A stretch of DNA of 64,000 bases from Serendipita indica DSM 11827 (GCA_910890315.1 CAJVGD010000042.1:1612001-1676000); one strand, 5' to 3'. Shown: positions 49,432 to 61,487, counted from the first letter of the stretch. The notes: generated from the letters alone by a model not told the origin. Numbers and translations are program-made.

Positions 49432-49801
49432 TTTCAAAGATAAGATTGGTTGCGAACGAAGAGGTGCAAAGGTGAGCTTTGGCTAGTGTCGCTGGCTGCT
49501 GAGTGCCCGACGTATGGTTGGTGCGTGTAGCAAGAAGAAGACTGCGAACGAAGAGGCGTTGTTTGCCTGGTAATGAGCTCGCAGAGAGTTCAACCAGAGA
49601 TGATGTGGACGAGTTGTGGACCTTTGGCAGAGACTCAGAGGTCGACAGGGTTATATCGCTCGACCACCCCATTGTTCGCCACGACCGGAGACAAAGCAAG
49701 CAAGGCTTCGGTAATTCAGTCGGGGAACGTCCTATTGCTTGCTCGAAAGATCATTGATCCCATTGTTCTCCCAGGCACATCATTTCCTGCAATACAAGCT
49801 T
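49432..49801. other. Intergenic stretch
   Basis: About 370 bases between two minus-strand genes; no feature recognised. Confidence 0.35.
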
Positions 49802-51078
49802 CTACCGTCGCCGCCAGCCCCAGTTCGCCGTCCATGCCAGCAGCGAACCAAGCAATCCAACATCCCGTCGCTGTGGAATTTCTCCTACACATAGAGTATG
49901 TATCGATTCTAGCTGATGGACCTCTTCGCTCTCGACCAGGGGATCTACACAACTCCGATTCCGACTCCGACTCATTGTCGTCTCCGGTGGAAGCGCAAGG
50001 TCCTTGACGCCCCCATTGGGCGTCACAATCGGACTCGGATTCGTCGGCCTTTCTTCCTCCGCGTCTTCTCCTCTTGGAGGTTCTCGGGCCGCATTGTCGC
50101 GATTGTAGGGCGCCGACCACAGGCCAACGCCTGACAAACCCGGTGGATGGAGTGGAATTCGGCGTGAAAAGTCGGGTGTTAGGCTTGGTCGTCGTCGGTG
50201 CTCGACCCGGCGCGACGAAGAGGGATCGGTCGAATGGGAATGGGAAGGCATATGTGATGGAGTAATCTCTTTGGTCGGGGGATTTTGTCTGTGAGTATGT
50301 TGTTTGGAGACCGCTGATGCCTACAGTTCATCAGCACGGTTCCCATCAATTACTTTCAGAGCAAACACTCACCTCGAGGCGTTTTGACCGCCGCAGAGAC
50401 GCTGTTCGCCTTGTTTCTGTCCGTGAATTGAGTGGATTCTCATGCCCAACGACGGCATGCAGCTGCTTTGCTAAATCGTACACTCCTTCTTCATCTTCCC
50501 CTGTCGTCGCCGTATCCCCTCGTCTGTGATGATGGTGAAAGGAAATATGCAGCCCATTTCCTAATCGAACGACTGTTCTCTCTTCCCGTGATCTGGGCCT
50601 CTGTCGTCGACGTTTCTCCTCCTGCTGCGGACCGCCAACAGTGCTCGCTTTGGCTGATGCAGGATTCGTTGGGTATCCACGTCGACCTCCACCATATACT
50701 GTCATCTCTTCCTCATCTCCGCACGACGACAGATCGTCTTCTGTCTCTGTATCGCTCTCGCCGACCCAGATATCGGCCTTTTCAAACTCGTCTGGCAAGA
50801 TCATCTTCCGCTTCCCAGTTTTTCTCGTTTCCTTCTTTGACGCTCGAGACAATAGCGTAAGAGTCGAGCCCGATGTGGCCGGTAGTGTAAGGCTGCGATG
50901 GTACAAAGGGCTCCAAGTTAAAGCACAGAGCTAAGTCTTTGGAGCTGACCAAGTTATAAGTGTCAACGAGGTGCCCGCGCGCAAAGTCGTGATCTAGCTG
51001 CGTCTGACGCGCACAGACTGAATGGGTGTCGCGCCCGCAGTTGTCCACAGCCAGTCCCCGGCTACGGTCCACAAACAT
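49802..51078 (-). CDS. Basic, disordered protein of unknown function
   Basis: ATG 51078 opens MFVDRSRGLAVDNCGRDTHS and DLALCFNLEPFVPSQPY; around 50800-50840 the frame changes (a 37-base GT..AG interval or an indel) to MILPDEFEKADIWVGESDT, so ATG 50804 could instead be the start. Then ETEDDLSSCGDEEEMTVYGG, RRQRPRSREERTVVRLGNGL, HISFHHHHRR and EGVYDLAKQLHAVVGHENPL. An intron with a gtgagt donor joins RRSKRLE to ASAVSKQHTHRQNPP and MPSHSHSTDPSSSRRVEHRR. The product ends LLAWTANWGWRRR at 49802. DLAKQLHAVVGHENPL may be a short conserved helix. Function unknown. Confidence 0.5.
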
Positions 51079-51784
51079 ACACCAGCTTCTCTATCTAGTC
51101 TTTTCAGAATTCACGGCATCGTACATGTGACATTTACATCCTCATTCGCCCTCGGGTCCCATCAAACCTGACCGCACCGCATGAACCAAGATACAATCAT
51201 ATGTTGTTAGCAATAAATATGCGGATCTTGGATAAAGTGACGCGTACTATCTTCGGCGTAAGTCCGACCTATACCCTTGAAAGCACACCTGCATCGAGAC
51301 GCAGTGGGTATACCTTGGCTCAGTTTGAGGTTTGCCTACTGTATATCTATCTTCTTCAATCAGGATCGTTTGACACTCGCCTACAGTGAGCGAGAGCAAG
51401 AATGGCCACTACTCTTCGCATAACTCATTCAGAGCTCGTGCATATCTAGATTGCGGGGTCTACCAAAGTTCACTTCATACTAATAGTACGGTATCTGCCT
51501 CGAGAAGTGCCCAGAGTACCATGTCATAGTCCGGTCTCAACGTACATTGTCAATCCCGTCGACTTGTGCTTATAACACATTGACATTCTCAAACTTGGGT
51601 TTCTTTTCACAGTATATGGCCAATAAAGAGTCATCAACCCGCTGGAACGATCGAGTCTGGTGCTAAGCTGACTACTATAAGGCTAGTTCGACCACCAATT
51701 CCTTTATAGGTATATCTACAGCATTGAGAAAGACATATAACATACAAGCACAACAATTCCAGCACCTAATGCCGTCGGAGAACC
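51079..51784. other. Intergenic stretch
   Basis: About 700 bases, AT-rich, with stops in every frame. No gene, repeat or RNA recognised. Confidence 0.4.
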
Positions 51785-52480
51785 TCAATACGGCAATGGC
51801 GGCAGACAAACCGGTGTACCTACTCTCAAGGGCACGCACCCGAGGTTTGGGTTCTCCTTGAACAGCTCGTTGAGCGTCCATCCACGGTAGTTTGCCAGCA
51901 CCCAGCAGTGATCACCCTCAATCGTATGATACACTTCCAGGCGATCCGACGAGCAGTGCACGGACGAGGAGAGTAGGGGGATTGATATGAACGAAAACTG
52001 GTGAAGAATTAACAGGAAAAGCAGGATAGAGGTGAAGATGAGAATGGGAAAGAGATATCGTCGTCCTATCCGTTTGAGGGATGGCAAGGGTACCTCTGGT
52101 AGCTCGCGGGAAAGTGATGGTCGGGAGAGCACTAGAGCCACAACAGTGAGAACACCCATTGGATTCCACGATGAAGTGGTGAAACGCACCGTCTCCAATT
52201 CTTCTCAATGCGCCCTCGAATTCGACACTCGGTTGACTCGCGTAGATTTGTTCGCCTTTTCGAAAGTAATGTCGTCCAGTCTACGCACTTGTGAGTATCG
52301 GATTACAAAGAGAGAAGGGTTAAGCCATACCTCTTCATCGTACCCGACCCGCTCCATCTCGTCGCTGTTTCCCTGATACGGTGCTCGCGCCTACAAGGCC
52401 ACGGATAGTTTGTTTTGTACTTGTAATGATAGAAGATGACGCACCTCGTACTGTGCTCGAACGTCCGTCTGCGTCTCCAT
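51785..52480 (-). CDS. Membrane-anchored LysM protein A
   Basis: Small chitin/peptidoglycan-type LysM protein with a membrane anchor. Spliced exons: METQTDVRAQYE, ARAPYQGNSDEMERVGYDEE, TGRHYFRKGEQIYASQPSVE, then DVLSRPSLSRELPEVPLPS, an anchor (RRYLFPILIFTSILLFLLIL) and the LysM (EVYHTIEGDHCWVLANYRGW, TLNELFKENPNLGCVPL, RVGTPVCLPPLPY). Four cysteines lie in or next to the LysM. About 176 residues. With the LysM behind the anchor the topology should be type II, LysM facing outward. ATG 52480 and exon joins were chosen because the paralogue at 55337-55981 has the same exon structure and motifs (APY, MERVGYDEE, TGR.YF). Confidence 0.75.
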
Positions 52481-53181
52481 CCTTGACGGATGTATTTATA
52501 TTGTATCCCGTGATTCCCACAACGACGGCTCCAAAATCAGTACGTCCAAGCAACCTCGTAGGTACAGTTCCACGTCAAGAGAAGTATGGACGATACTCTC
52601 AGGATTGCAGACTCGCGGCAAACGTGGCGGGGGGCAGAGGATTCCAGGTGTTGTACTCGGGCTATGCTCGGCGTAGCGGGCGCGCTTCGTGGATTCCGAT
52701 AGACCGCACTCGGGACAACAAGAAGCAAGAGGGGTTAGTCCGTGTCATGCGACTGCCATCAATGATATTTGCCGCATAGATAGAGTTTCCGGTTATCTAT
52801 CTTCCCCTCTTTCACACTTTGATGCACAATTGAATGAATGCACCCTGATCCTAACTGTAGGGATCAATCAAGGCTGACGGACTGGAGTCCAAGTAGGTCC
52901 GACACAAGTTTGAGACAGACGGGATGGGAATAGCAGTTATATCGATTGGTTTTTTTATGCATAGGCAAATAAAGTACTATGGAATCGCCGCAACGCTCCG
53001 GTCCCAGCTACCGCGCAAACGCAGCATCTCGACGACCGCGCGACAAAACCTATAGCAAATAACCACGAGATAACGACGTCGACATTCACCACAACAGACG
53101 AGACGCAAAAAGGAGACAAGGGTTGGAGAAAGAAAAGAGTCCGGAAAAACAACGACCATAGACGCACGCGTTGGGCACCGT
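52481..53181. other. Intergenic stretch
   Basis: About 700 bases between LysM A and the 3' end of calnexin. Open frames in 52500-52780 have no domain content. Nothing supported. Confidence 0.4.
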
Positions 53182-55068
53182 CTATCTTCTCTTCTTCGTT
53201 GACGAGGTCGAGGCTGAAGTCGATGCTGGAGTCGACTTGAGCTGCTCGTCTACGGGCGCGACAGCGGGTGCAGACGCAGCTGTCTTTTCGGTACCGTTGG
53301 TGGCAGCCGCAGAGGACGAGGCCTCTTCCTTCTTCTCGCTCTTCTTTGGCGACTTGGTGACAGGTGCTTGCGAGGCGCCAAGCAGTCCGAGGAACGTGCC
53401 CAGCATGCCGAACAGCGTCACGATACCGACTGCGAGCGCAGTAGCAGTCTCGGGCTTTGTCTTGACGGCCATTACTGGATCAATCTTGGCGAGCTCAATG
53501 AACGAGAGTACGGCCTTGCGAATGAATGCGACGGGTGCCTCCTTGAAGGTGCGGTCCGCGGTTTCCTCGTCATCGTCGTCGTCTGCGCCAGCTGGCTTCC
53601 TGTTGGCCTCCTTGCGCAGCTCAGCATCCTCTTTGATGTAGAATGTCTCTTCAGCGAGCGCCGCGGCGTCCTCCATCGAGTGACCAATGTAAATGTTGTC
53701 GAACAAGATGTCCTCGGTCATCGTCCAGAGTTCGATACCGACACCACCAATCTTGTTGAGGCTTTGGACCGGGTACAAGTCTTCAAAGTAGTCGGGGTTG
53801 GCAATCTTGCGTGGTGCCCACTCGCCCTTGTAAGCCGGGTTGTCGATCATAGGCGCGTACCATTTGCCCTTGTAGGCAGGGTTGGCCTTGTTAGGACGCT
53901 TCCATGGGCCACAGCCAGATGCCTGCTCGCACTTGGGGTTTTTGACGAGCGGAGCGACCCAATCACCGTCCTCCTCGTCGTCCCACTCCTCGGGCTTGAT
54001 CGCATCCGGGTCGGGAATCATGTCTGGCTCATCGTCGAGCCAGTCCTCCGGCTTGACGGCATCTTCATCAGGAATCTGGTACGGTGCGTCCTCGTCCCAG
54101 TCTTCGGGTTTCTTCGCCTCTGGATCCTGGATTTTGGCCTCGTCGACCCAGTCCTCGGGCTTCTTGTCGTTGGGGTCGTCAATCTCCTTTGGTGGGTTGA
54201 CGGGAGGCTCAAAGTCGTTGAGGAGCGAGCCAGATGAAACCTCCTTGCCGTCGACCTTTTCAACGAAGGTCTGGTCGGGGTTGATGATCAAGGTATAAAG
54301 CTTGGTCGTCTTTCCAATTGCCGGCACGGTGGCGGGCTTTTGGTGCTTCTCCTCGTACTCGCCGGTAATTGGGTTCTTGTGACGGAAAATGAAGTGAAGC
54401 TGGGAAACGTGAGTCGTGTGAATCATTAATACAGGCGAGGATGCTCGTACCTTGGCTCCTGGGCAGGTAAGGTCAGGGCCGAACATGATCACCCATGGTG
54501 TCTTGTCGCTGAATTCCTTTCCGCTCGTCTGGAAGCCATCTTCGAGGAGCTTGATGTAGCCACCACCACAGTTGCCACCCTTTTGGTACTTGACCTCGTA
54601 TTGGACGACGAGAGACTTGTCCGAAAAGTCGATTGGCTTTGCAAACGGAGCCGAGATGGCATGGTGGGCCGCCTTTGATTTGGCGACGAGACCCTTGTCA
54701 CCAGCAATGACGGGGTAGACAGAAGCCTCTTCGACTGACCACTTCCCAACATAGGAAAAGGTTTCACCACCGACCGGTGTCTTCTTGGTAGCCTCTGAGG
54801 GCGTCCACCGCTCAGCCCAGTCGTCGGTGAACTGTTCGAGGAATGGGGCTTTGATTTTTGTAGGCTGTAAGCAGGTAAGAAGGCGTTAACAGAAGGGAAT
54901 GGGCGGGGCTGGGATGATGAGCTGGCGACGTACCGTAAACGAGTGAGTGAGGGATTCCGAGGGCTTTGGAGCCTCTTCGACGACCTGGGCGTGATCGTGA
55001 TCATGCCCTTCGTGTGCAGAAGCACCTGCAGCGACGAGGACAGCGAGAGGGATGATATACGTGCGCAT
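53182..55068 (-). CDS. Calnexin
   Basis: ER membrane lectin chaperone for monoglucosylated glycoproteins. ATG 55068 gives the signal peptide MRTYIIPLAVLVAAGASAHE. The globular domain has SDKSLVVQYEVKYQKGGNCG, GGYIKLL and TPWVIMFGPD; an intron after GAKVR joins VHFIFRHKNPITGEYEEKH. The arm has KKPEDW/KPEDW/KPEEW repeats and four GPW/GKW/GEW-type second repeats (CGPWKRPNKANPAYKGKW, DNPAYKGEW). Lectin C-terminal GIELWTMTEDILFDNIYIGH follows, then a membrane anchor (ATALAVGIVTLFGMLGTFLG) and a lysine-rich cytosolic tail ending TKKRR, an ER-retention-like basic end. Flanked on both sides by LysM paralogues on the same strand. Confidence 0.95.
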
Positions 55069-55336
55069 CAGGACCGAGGGGATGTAGTGGTCGGGGGTCA
55101 AGTCTGTAACGTGGCACTCACCAAACTTTTGGTGCCAGCTCAGCAAATCTCCAGCTCACATTTCCGATAAATTCCCAATACTCATACTCGATTTCATATA
55201 TAATCTATATGCTCTACCCCGCTTCCGAACTGAGCCACTCGTCGTCATTGCCGAACTTGCAAATGCCATTCAACAGACGCCACTACATAGGGGATCATAG
55301 TATACTGAATACCAAAACACTATGGAAGACATAAGT

Positions 55337-55981
55337 TTAGTACGGTAGAGGGGGGAGACAAATCTGCGTCCCAACGGCCAGCGGATTACAGTCCAAGCCC
55401 GGGTTATACTTGAAGAGATCGTCCGTTGTCCATCCTCTTCCGTTGGCAATCACCCAGCAATTGTCACCCTTGGCTGCCCGGTACACCTCCTGGTTATCCT
55501 CACAAGTAATGGGAGTGGGCATAAAGACGGAAAACGACGAAAAGTAGCGAATGACGAGAAGGAGTACGACAAAGACGAGTAAGAGAAACGGCGCGAGCTG
55601 CCGCCAGCCGAGTCTATTATCGTCGCTGGCATCCCGTGTGACTGTCCTGCGCGGTGGTGCTACCAAGCGATGGATTTAGGACCAATACAGGTGCTATGTT
55701 GACATACCAGGTCCAATATGTCTCAGCTCTCCGCCAAATTCAGCTCCGGGCTCGCCTTCGTACAATTCTGTGCCCTCTTGGAAGTAGTATCGACCGGTCT
55801 ATACTTCTATTAGATTGATTGATCTGAGCGATGGAAATGAGATATACTTCTTCATCATAGCCTACTCGTTCCATTCCGCCTGTTCGATACGGAGCCTGTA
55901 TCGTGTGAGTCAAGCATACATAAGCATTAGAATACCGAGTACTTCATCATACTGTGACCAACGATCTGGACGAGACGGCAT
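55337..55981 (-). CDS. Membrane-anchored LysM protein B
   Basis: Paralogue of LysM protein A with the same five-part structure: MPSRPDRWSQYDE, APYRTGGMERVGYDEE, TGRYYFQEGTELYEGEPG, then APPRRTVTRDASDDNR, an anchor (LAPFLLLVFVVLLLVIRYF) and the LysM (EVYRAAKGDNCWVIANGRGW, TTDDLFKYNPGLDCNPL, AVGTQICLPPLPY). About 168 residues. Introns are GT..AG at the same places as in A, including between QYDE and APYR and before TGRYYF. The shared cytosolic YDEE and APY motifs and the identical CLPPLPY end show common descent. LysM probably faces the cell wall; a sensor or wall-organising role is inference. Confidence 0.75.
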
Positions 55982-56338
55982 TGGAGTTTAACAAGGACAC
56001 GGTCAGGGCCAAGATGCTACAAGGGATCCAAAGTTTCTTAGCGTATTCAATTCCACGTCTAATTCTGTATTCCACGCATCTTGAGCGTTGTTTGGTGCCA
56101 CCTTGGGTTTGGCGCCGAATTCTGGAGACCGGCTCCTGCTAGGAATCTGTCAATACGCCTTGTGAGATCGGCCACTGCCTGAATATGCATAGAATATGGA
56201 TAAGCCGGGGCTCCAAATCGGCGTACGACTCTTGCTCCCGACTTTGTCCCTTGAAGGCCCCATTTGGTTCTCTCTAGCGCAGTGACCAGCAAGTCAGAGG
56301 TTACTTGACATACATTTCTTGTTAATATTCTGCTGAGG
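55982..56338. other. Intergenic stretch
   Basis: About 360 bases between two divergent genes; no recognised element. Confidence 0.4.
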
Positions 56339-58943
56339 ATGTCAAATGCGGCTTCAGCCCACGCTGGAGCATCGAACACGGTCGACGTACAGCAGTCGCT
56401 CGTCGCGGATGGTCTAGAGGTCGAAGAGGACGAGATAACCATGACAGTATCGAACAATCCTTCTAAGAAAAAGAAAAAGAAGAAACCGAAGAAGACAAAG
56501 ACACCAGAGCTTGGCCCGATACCGCCAACAGTCGCACAGGAGCCTAAACAGCCGGTTCTTTGCATCAGTCGTAATAAACATTGGAGATATATCTCCTCCT
56601 ACCATGTATGTCGCTTCACTACTCCTCAGGCGCGCCCACTGAATTTTTCCTTTTAGGGCCCGTGGCTCCAGCTTCCTCTCGAGCTCCTCGAGTCTCTACT
56701 TACACTCAATCTCGATCCTAACAACTTCCTACCCAAAGATGACCGCATACCAGCGCCGTTAAGGTCCAGACGGGCCCCCACGAGCGAGTCCGTCTCTTCA
56801 TCTGCACTCACACTGCGATCCCAGCCATCCAACGGCAGTGTTAGCATAAAGCCAATACCGCCTCCGATCGATCCAAGTGTATTCAAATCTGTCGCGAGCA
56901 TACGCAGGCTCATCGACGAGGCATCCGACCTCGCCGTCCGGGCGGCGTCGGGCTTATCCGCATCGAGCCTCGGCGCACTGCGCTCGCCTACCTCGTCCAA
57001 TAACCCCTGGGCGACGGCGCAGGCCCTTGGGATTAACCCACTCGGAGACCATGCGACGGGCAGGACACCTGCCATGTCGTCCACGCGGACACATCGTTTG
57101 AGGGTTCTCGCGGTGCAGAAGCTTGCCGCGGCGTATCAGGCAGATGAAATTGCGGCAAGTGTCATGGTCATGCAGGGCGCGAGCGCGTTGGACGATTTGG
57201 CAGAAAGAGTCTTGAAAGTTGGTAAGCGTCATCGTAGACACAAGTCTATTGTCAGGATACTCAACAGACCTTAGATCCGAACGATTTAGATGCTCGATAC
57301 GTTCATTTCTTCCACGAGAAGATTCCGTCGAGGTACGTGTAGGTCTTGTCCACGAACAGGATCTCATTCTCTTCAGACAACTCGCAGATTACACGACGAC
57401 TGCGGTTCTGGACGATCTAATAGAGTCTCAACCCAATCGACTCCAATACTACCGCACGCGAGGGATCGTCCGTTGCTTTCGCGATGAATACGCTATGGCC
57501 GTAAAGGACTTTACTCACATCCTTCGGGAGAGTCGTTCCCTTCGCAAAGCAAGGGCAGCACATCACTCTGACGACGCACGTCGAACCAAGACAAAGGGCA
57601 AAAAACACAAGGAGAACAAGGTCAACGGCCAAGCACCTCCAAACGGCACGTCTGCGCCAGATCCCAATGCTCCAGATGAATCTGCTGCGCTAAAGGTTCC
57701 CTTGCATCCGTCAGTGGGCCCAGATGCGCCTGAAGCATTGGAGATACAAGCGCTCTTCTTGCGTGGTGCCGCCTATCTGCAGCATGCAGTACTCATGATC
57801 GAAAATGCCGTACTGGAAGTGGAAGAATTGGACAAGATTCCCGCTCAGGATGCCCTTGAACTCAAGCTTTTTCTACTGGAAAAGGGACGTTACGGTGGGA
57901 TGACGGGAGAAGAACCAGATGGGCCGCTTGGACCAAAGACGGGTGACAAGATGAAAGCATATCGCCGTGTACTCGCTACGCCAGAGTTACAACAGGTCGT
58001 CAGTACACTACTCCGCAAGTCGATTCGAGACCACGAAAAGTTTATGACGTACTTTGATACTGTGGACGGAGTATTGCCTTATTTCCAAGGTAATCTCGCT
58101 CAACGTGTCGAGTGCGCATTTCTCCTCTCCGAGTCGCTGAGACCAGGAAGCCATGCACCACCTCCACCACTCCCAGAGAATCCGGGCATCTTTACGACGT
58201 ATCACCCGCTCTTAGTCGAGGCACAGTATAGCGTTCTGCTCAGCCATATGATCTTAGGTGACTTTGTATCCGTCGTCTCGGGATATCAACATGCCGCTGC
58301 ACTCGTCGACGGACTCGAAGGCTACCCAATCTTCCTCCCTGCGCGCTCAATGGCACAGGCAGAGTTTGTAGAGATCATGGAACGGCTCGCGTCTAGCTGG
58401 GGCCCCGGCACACAACCGCATTCATTCTCACAGCAGACGAACACCCTCATGATTGAGGGTCCACCGATGCCTCTTGCTATAGAAGGTCCAACTGCCTCGA
58501 TAGAGGTGCAAGATTCCGCAGGCAGTACACGTACACCAAGTCCGACGACGGAGGAAGATGGTACACGATCCTCTACAGAGCCGGAGAATGTTTCGACCTC
58601 CCCCTCATTGAGCTTGGTTGTCGCTAATGCCAACAGGACAAATGGGCATTCAAATGGACTCCGGCAGCAGCCCTCAGCCACTGAATCACTCGAGGATAGC
58701 CCTATTATCGGTGGAATCACTATGCAGAACAAGGCGCTTAATCTAGACTGCTTGAAGATCCTGCTTGCGCCTGTAGCAAACCGACAAAAGATTAAAAGCG
58801 AAAAAGAGGCAGAGGCGGTGGCAAAGGACAAGGCTGCTGGGAGGAAAAATGGTCTTTCGATTAATATTCCGCTCCATGGGCCACGCGTGGATATTGCGCT
58901 CGCCTATATTGCGGCCGTTCATCTCCCAGAGCTCGATCCCTAG
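56339..58943 (+). CDS. Large protein of unknown function with TPR-like middle
   Basis: ATG 56339 gives MSNAASAHAGASNTVDVQQS and a lysine run (SKKKKKKKPKKTKTPELGPI). Introns are placed after SSYH, after ERVLKV and after HEKIPS. Regions that look folded: NKHWRYISSYHGPWLQLPL-ELLESLL, LRVLAVQKLAAAYQADEI, QLADYTTTAVLDDLIESQPN-RLQYYRTRGIVRCFRDEYAM (repeat-like helices, TPR style), LEIQALFLRGAAYLQHAVLM and YHPLLVEAQYSVLLSHMILG. The C-terminal DIALAYIAAVHLPELDP closes the protein. Charged/disordered linkers separate these. It looks like a conserved fungal protein, but I cannot assign a family; no catalytic motif seen. Stop TAG at 58941. Confidence 0.7.
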
Positions 58944-59113
58944 CTTGGCCCCACATAGTACGCTGTATTTTGGACGTCAATATATCACATATGGAGGTTC
59001 TGTGTGTGATTGGTATCCGAATATGTGTCTATTGACCCCTCCGGATTAGACGGAGCACTCAGAGGGCGCTCGGTAAGATGTGTGCCGGTACAGCTTGGAC
59101 TCGACCACTACAG

Positions 59114-60251
59114 ATGGGAAAGCCCGTGTTTATCGTAGCTGGCGTCGGGAATGCGTCTGGTACAGGGGCCGCGTCTGCGTATGTCGACTCCTTTCGTACT
59201 CTTATCATAGCTCACCCATTGTTTAGAAAGGAGTTTGCGCGTCAATTGGGATACCGAGTGGCACTGGTGGCGAGACGACTAAAGGACTTGCAAGTCATAG
59301 CTGATGAAATTATCGCGAATGGGGGCGAAGTATTCTGTTTGGACTCAGCCATGGGTGTCAATCTTATGAGTGAATAGGCGCATCCTTTTCCCGTCAAGGA
59401 ATACTCGAGGGATGAGATTGTGGCGGTATTCCGCGCTGTTAGGGAGAAATGGCCAGACTCAAGGATAAAAGTCGCGCTTTGGAATGCTTCGCAGTGGTCG
59501 AGGATTCCATTCCTGGACGTAACGGAGCAGGCATGTAACTCGTCACATCAAGCAGCATGCTCATATTCTTCAGGACATTCAACGAAGCGTACAAATCAAC
59601 GTGTAGGAAGACGCCCTCTACTGGAATGAAACTTATTCTCTATACAGTGTCGCAGCTTTCGCCTGGTCACAAGAAGCAATCAAGGCAATGCTTGAACCCG
59701 CAGAAGCGTACGTTCGAATATGGGCAAATCAGCACCTTTAACATACAATAGCCCTCTACAAGAAGGCGGCACTGGAGGAACTGTGCTTTTTACAGGAGCA
59801 ACGTCCTCTATTCGTGGCGCAGCATCCTTTGCGGCATTCGCTGCAGGTAAACACGGCCTACGCGCACTCTCGCAGAGCCTCGCTCGTGAGTTTGGCAAGC
59901 ACGATATCCACGTTGCGCATGTTATTATCGACGGCACGATCCTTACCAATACGACAAAGCGGTTATTCGGCGGAAGGAAACATGTCGTGCAGACGCCGGG
60001 TAATGAGTCGGCAGCTGAAGAGGGCGACGACTGGATGGACGACGAGAGCAGGAGACTGGATCCCGAGTCTGTTGCTAAAGTACTTGTTCATCACGATGGA
60101 GTGCTTGGTACTAACTTTACGATAGGCCTTCGTTTGGCTACATCAGCAGAAGAGGGACGCCTGGACCTTGGAGCTAGACATGCGTCCTGCAAAGGTAAGT
60201 GCTATTTACGGACCCGGAGTTAGTGTAATATTTTGGTAGGAGCACTTCTAG
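59114..60251 (+). CDS. Short-chain dehydrogenase/reductase
   Basis: NAD(P)-dependent oxidoreductase of the SDR family. ATG 59114 gives MGKPVFIVAGVGNASGTGAAS, with the cofactor GxGxxxGxG-like turn (GVGNASGTG). Splicing adds KEFARQLGYRVALVARRLKD and, after a 46-base intron, AHPFPVKEYSRDEIVAVFRA. One intron has a GC donor (59531-59573). DIQRSVQINVVAAFAWSQEA, GTGGTVLFTGATSSIRGAAS and FAAFAAGKHGLRALSQSLAR follow. The catalytic Ser lies in TGATSS; the usual YxxxK tyrosine is replaced (FAAGKHG has Phe-Ala-Ala-Gly-Lys), seen in some SDRs that lack classic activity. Ends LDMRPAKEHF. Substrate unknown. Confidence 0.8.
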
Positions 60252-60373
60252 GCAATGCAATGCGGCATGTTGTGTAGTGGACCGATAAGACGATGTACTA
60301 TTGATTTTACTCATTGCCGAGACAAAAAGGTTGATCTGTTAGCCATAAGAACCAGAGGATTCAGGATCGAGAC

Positions 60374-60378
60374 AAAAA
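60374..60378 (-). terminator. RNA polymerase III terminator of tRNA-Met
   Basis: A run of five T on the minus strand (AAAAA on plus) immediately 3' of the tRNA discriminator base. Confidence 0.75.
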
Positions 60379-60475
60379 TGCTCCCGGGGAGGATCGAACT
60401 CCCGACCTTCGGATTGCCGCTTTTGCAAGCGTCATATTATGAGACCGACGCCATAACCAACTAGACCACAGAAGC
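60379..60475 (-). tRNA. tRNA-Met (CAU), elongator, with intron
   Basis: Reading the minus strand from 60475: acceptor GCTTCTG pairs with CGGGAGC (two G-T wobbles), T arm GGGAG-TTCGATC-CTCCC, anticodon loop CTCATAA with anticodon CAT. After loop position 37 an intron of about 22-23 bases (tatgacgcttgcaaaagcgg and on) precedes the 3' half of the anticodon stem TCCGA. Total 97 bases including intron. Genomic CCA is absent. Confidence 0.85.
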
Positions 60476-61487
60476 TATGCTAGGTGTGCTGGTCATAATA
60501 TATTATATAATGTTTTACAGTACACCCTGATTATTTGCGATACATTCTTGATGTAATTCGTCTCTAATGACCTTCGAATGTGAACTTTTGATACTGCCGC
60601 GCTCACGGCTGTAGAAGATGGTATCTATTGGCATTCTCCGCGCTTCGACCTGACCAACTCCGGCCATTTCACCTTATCTGGATCCCCCAGCTTGTATACG
60701 GTCATCGAACACTCTGTATCTCAATAAAATCCGTGACCATCTACCTCGACGCACATGCTTGTCTCCTCGCGGTCACATCGAGACACGCTTCACTAGCACG
60801 TGCTATCAAACCTCTAGTGTATATTTCTTGACCATTTGCGTTATTACTAACTTGCATGTGATAACAGGCCACCCTCTTCTTGCCAAATTCTCATTGGTGG
60901 CCTTTGCCCAGCCGGCGGCTTGTCCTCGACACCAGGTTGCAACTCTGAACTGACAATCTTCGCTCGGGACCCGGTATATTTCACCATCAGCGGCCCCTGA
61001 ATGCAATGTCAAGTGGAACACACTGCCGCCTAGCGGTATAGGACCGTGCGGAGTAGTCGAAACCCAGGCACTCAGCAATTCTATTGTCAAATACTACCCC
61101 ACACAGGGTTATTTCACGTGCAGAGTCAGGCCTTGCACAACAATCGAATCCTCGATCGATGCGTATTCAGTTTACGACAAGAACCGACCTATTCGCAATA
61201 AACTCCTCAAACATGTGAAAGCTCTCTCCCTGCGAGTTTTGACGCGAAGGAGTCTAGACTACTCCTCCATGACGATATCTCAGCTAAGCCGCCCTCTCCC
61301 AACACCTCTCTTTTACATTTTTCCAAATAGCTTTCACATGGTCTCGACGGAGTGGTCACCCGCTTGCTTCTTCACGCGACCTCCCGATGGCCTCGGGGTG
61401 TGGGAGTTCTGAGGGGTTTATATACCCCGCATTTGTGGGGTCAAACCTCTTCAGAGCACCCTCCAGGTTGGCGCACTACTGAACAGA
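60476..61487. other. Intergenic stretch, no supported gene
   Basis: About 1 kb between the tRNA and the alcohol dehydrogenase ATG. A minus-strand open frame (60806-61090) lacks ATG, homology and splice sites. It presumably contains the ADH promoter; no clear TATA. Confidence 0.4.

Noticed and set aside
48962-49699. Long minus-strand open frame of 245 codons
   Set aside because: Largely a shadow of the better 132-codon frame at 49033-49431, with poorer composition.
59330-59660. SDR gene looking broken by several stops
   Set aside because: Three short introns, one with a GC donor, restore a full reading frame.
60806-61090. Minus-strand open frame of 94 codons
   Set aside because: No ATG, domain or splice signals; likely chance.
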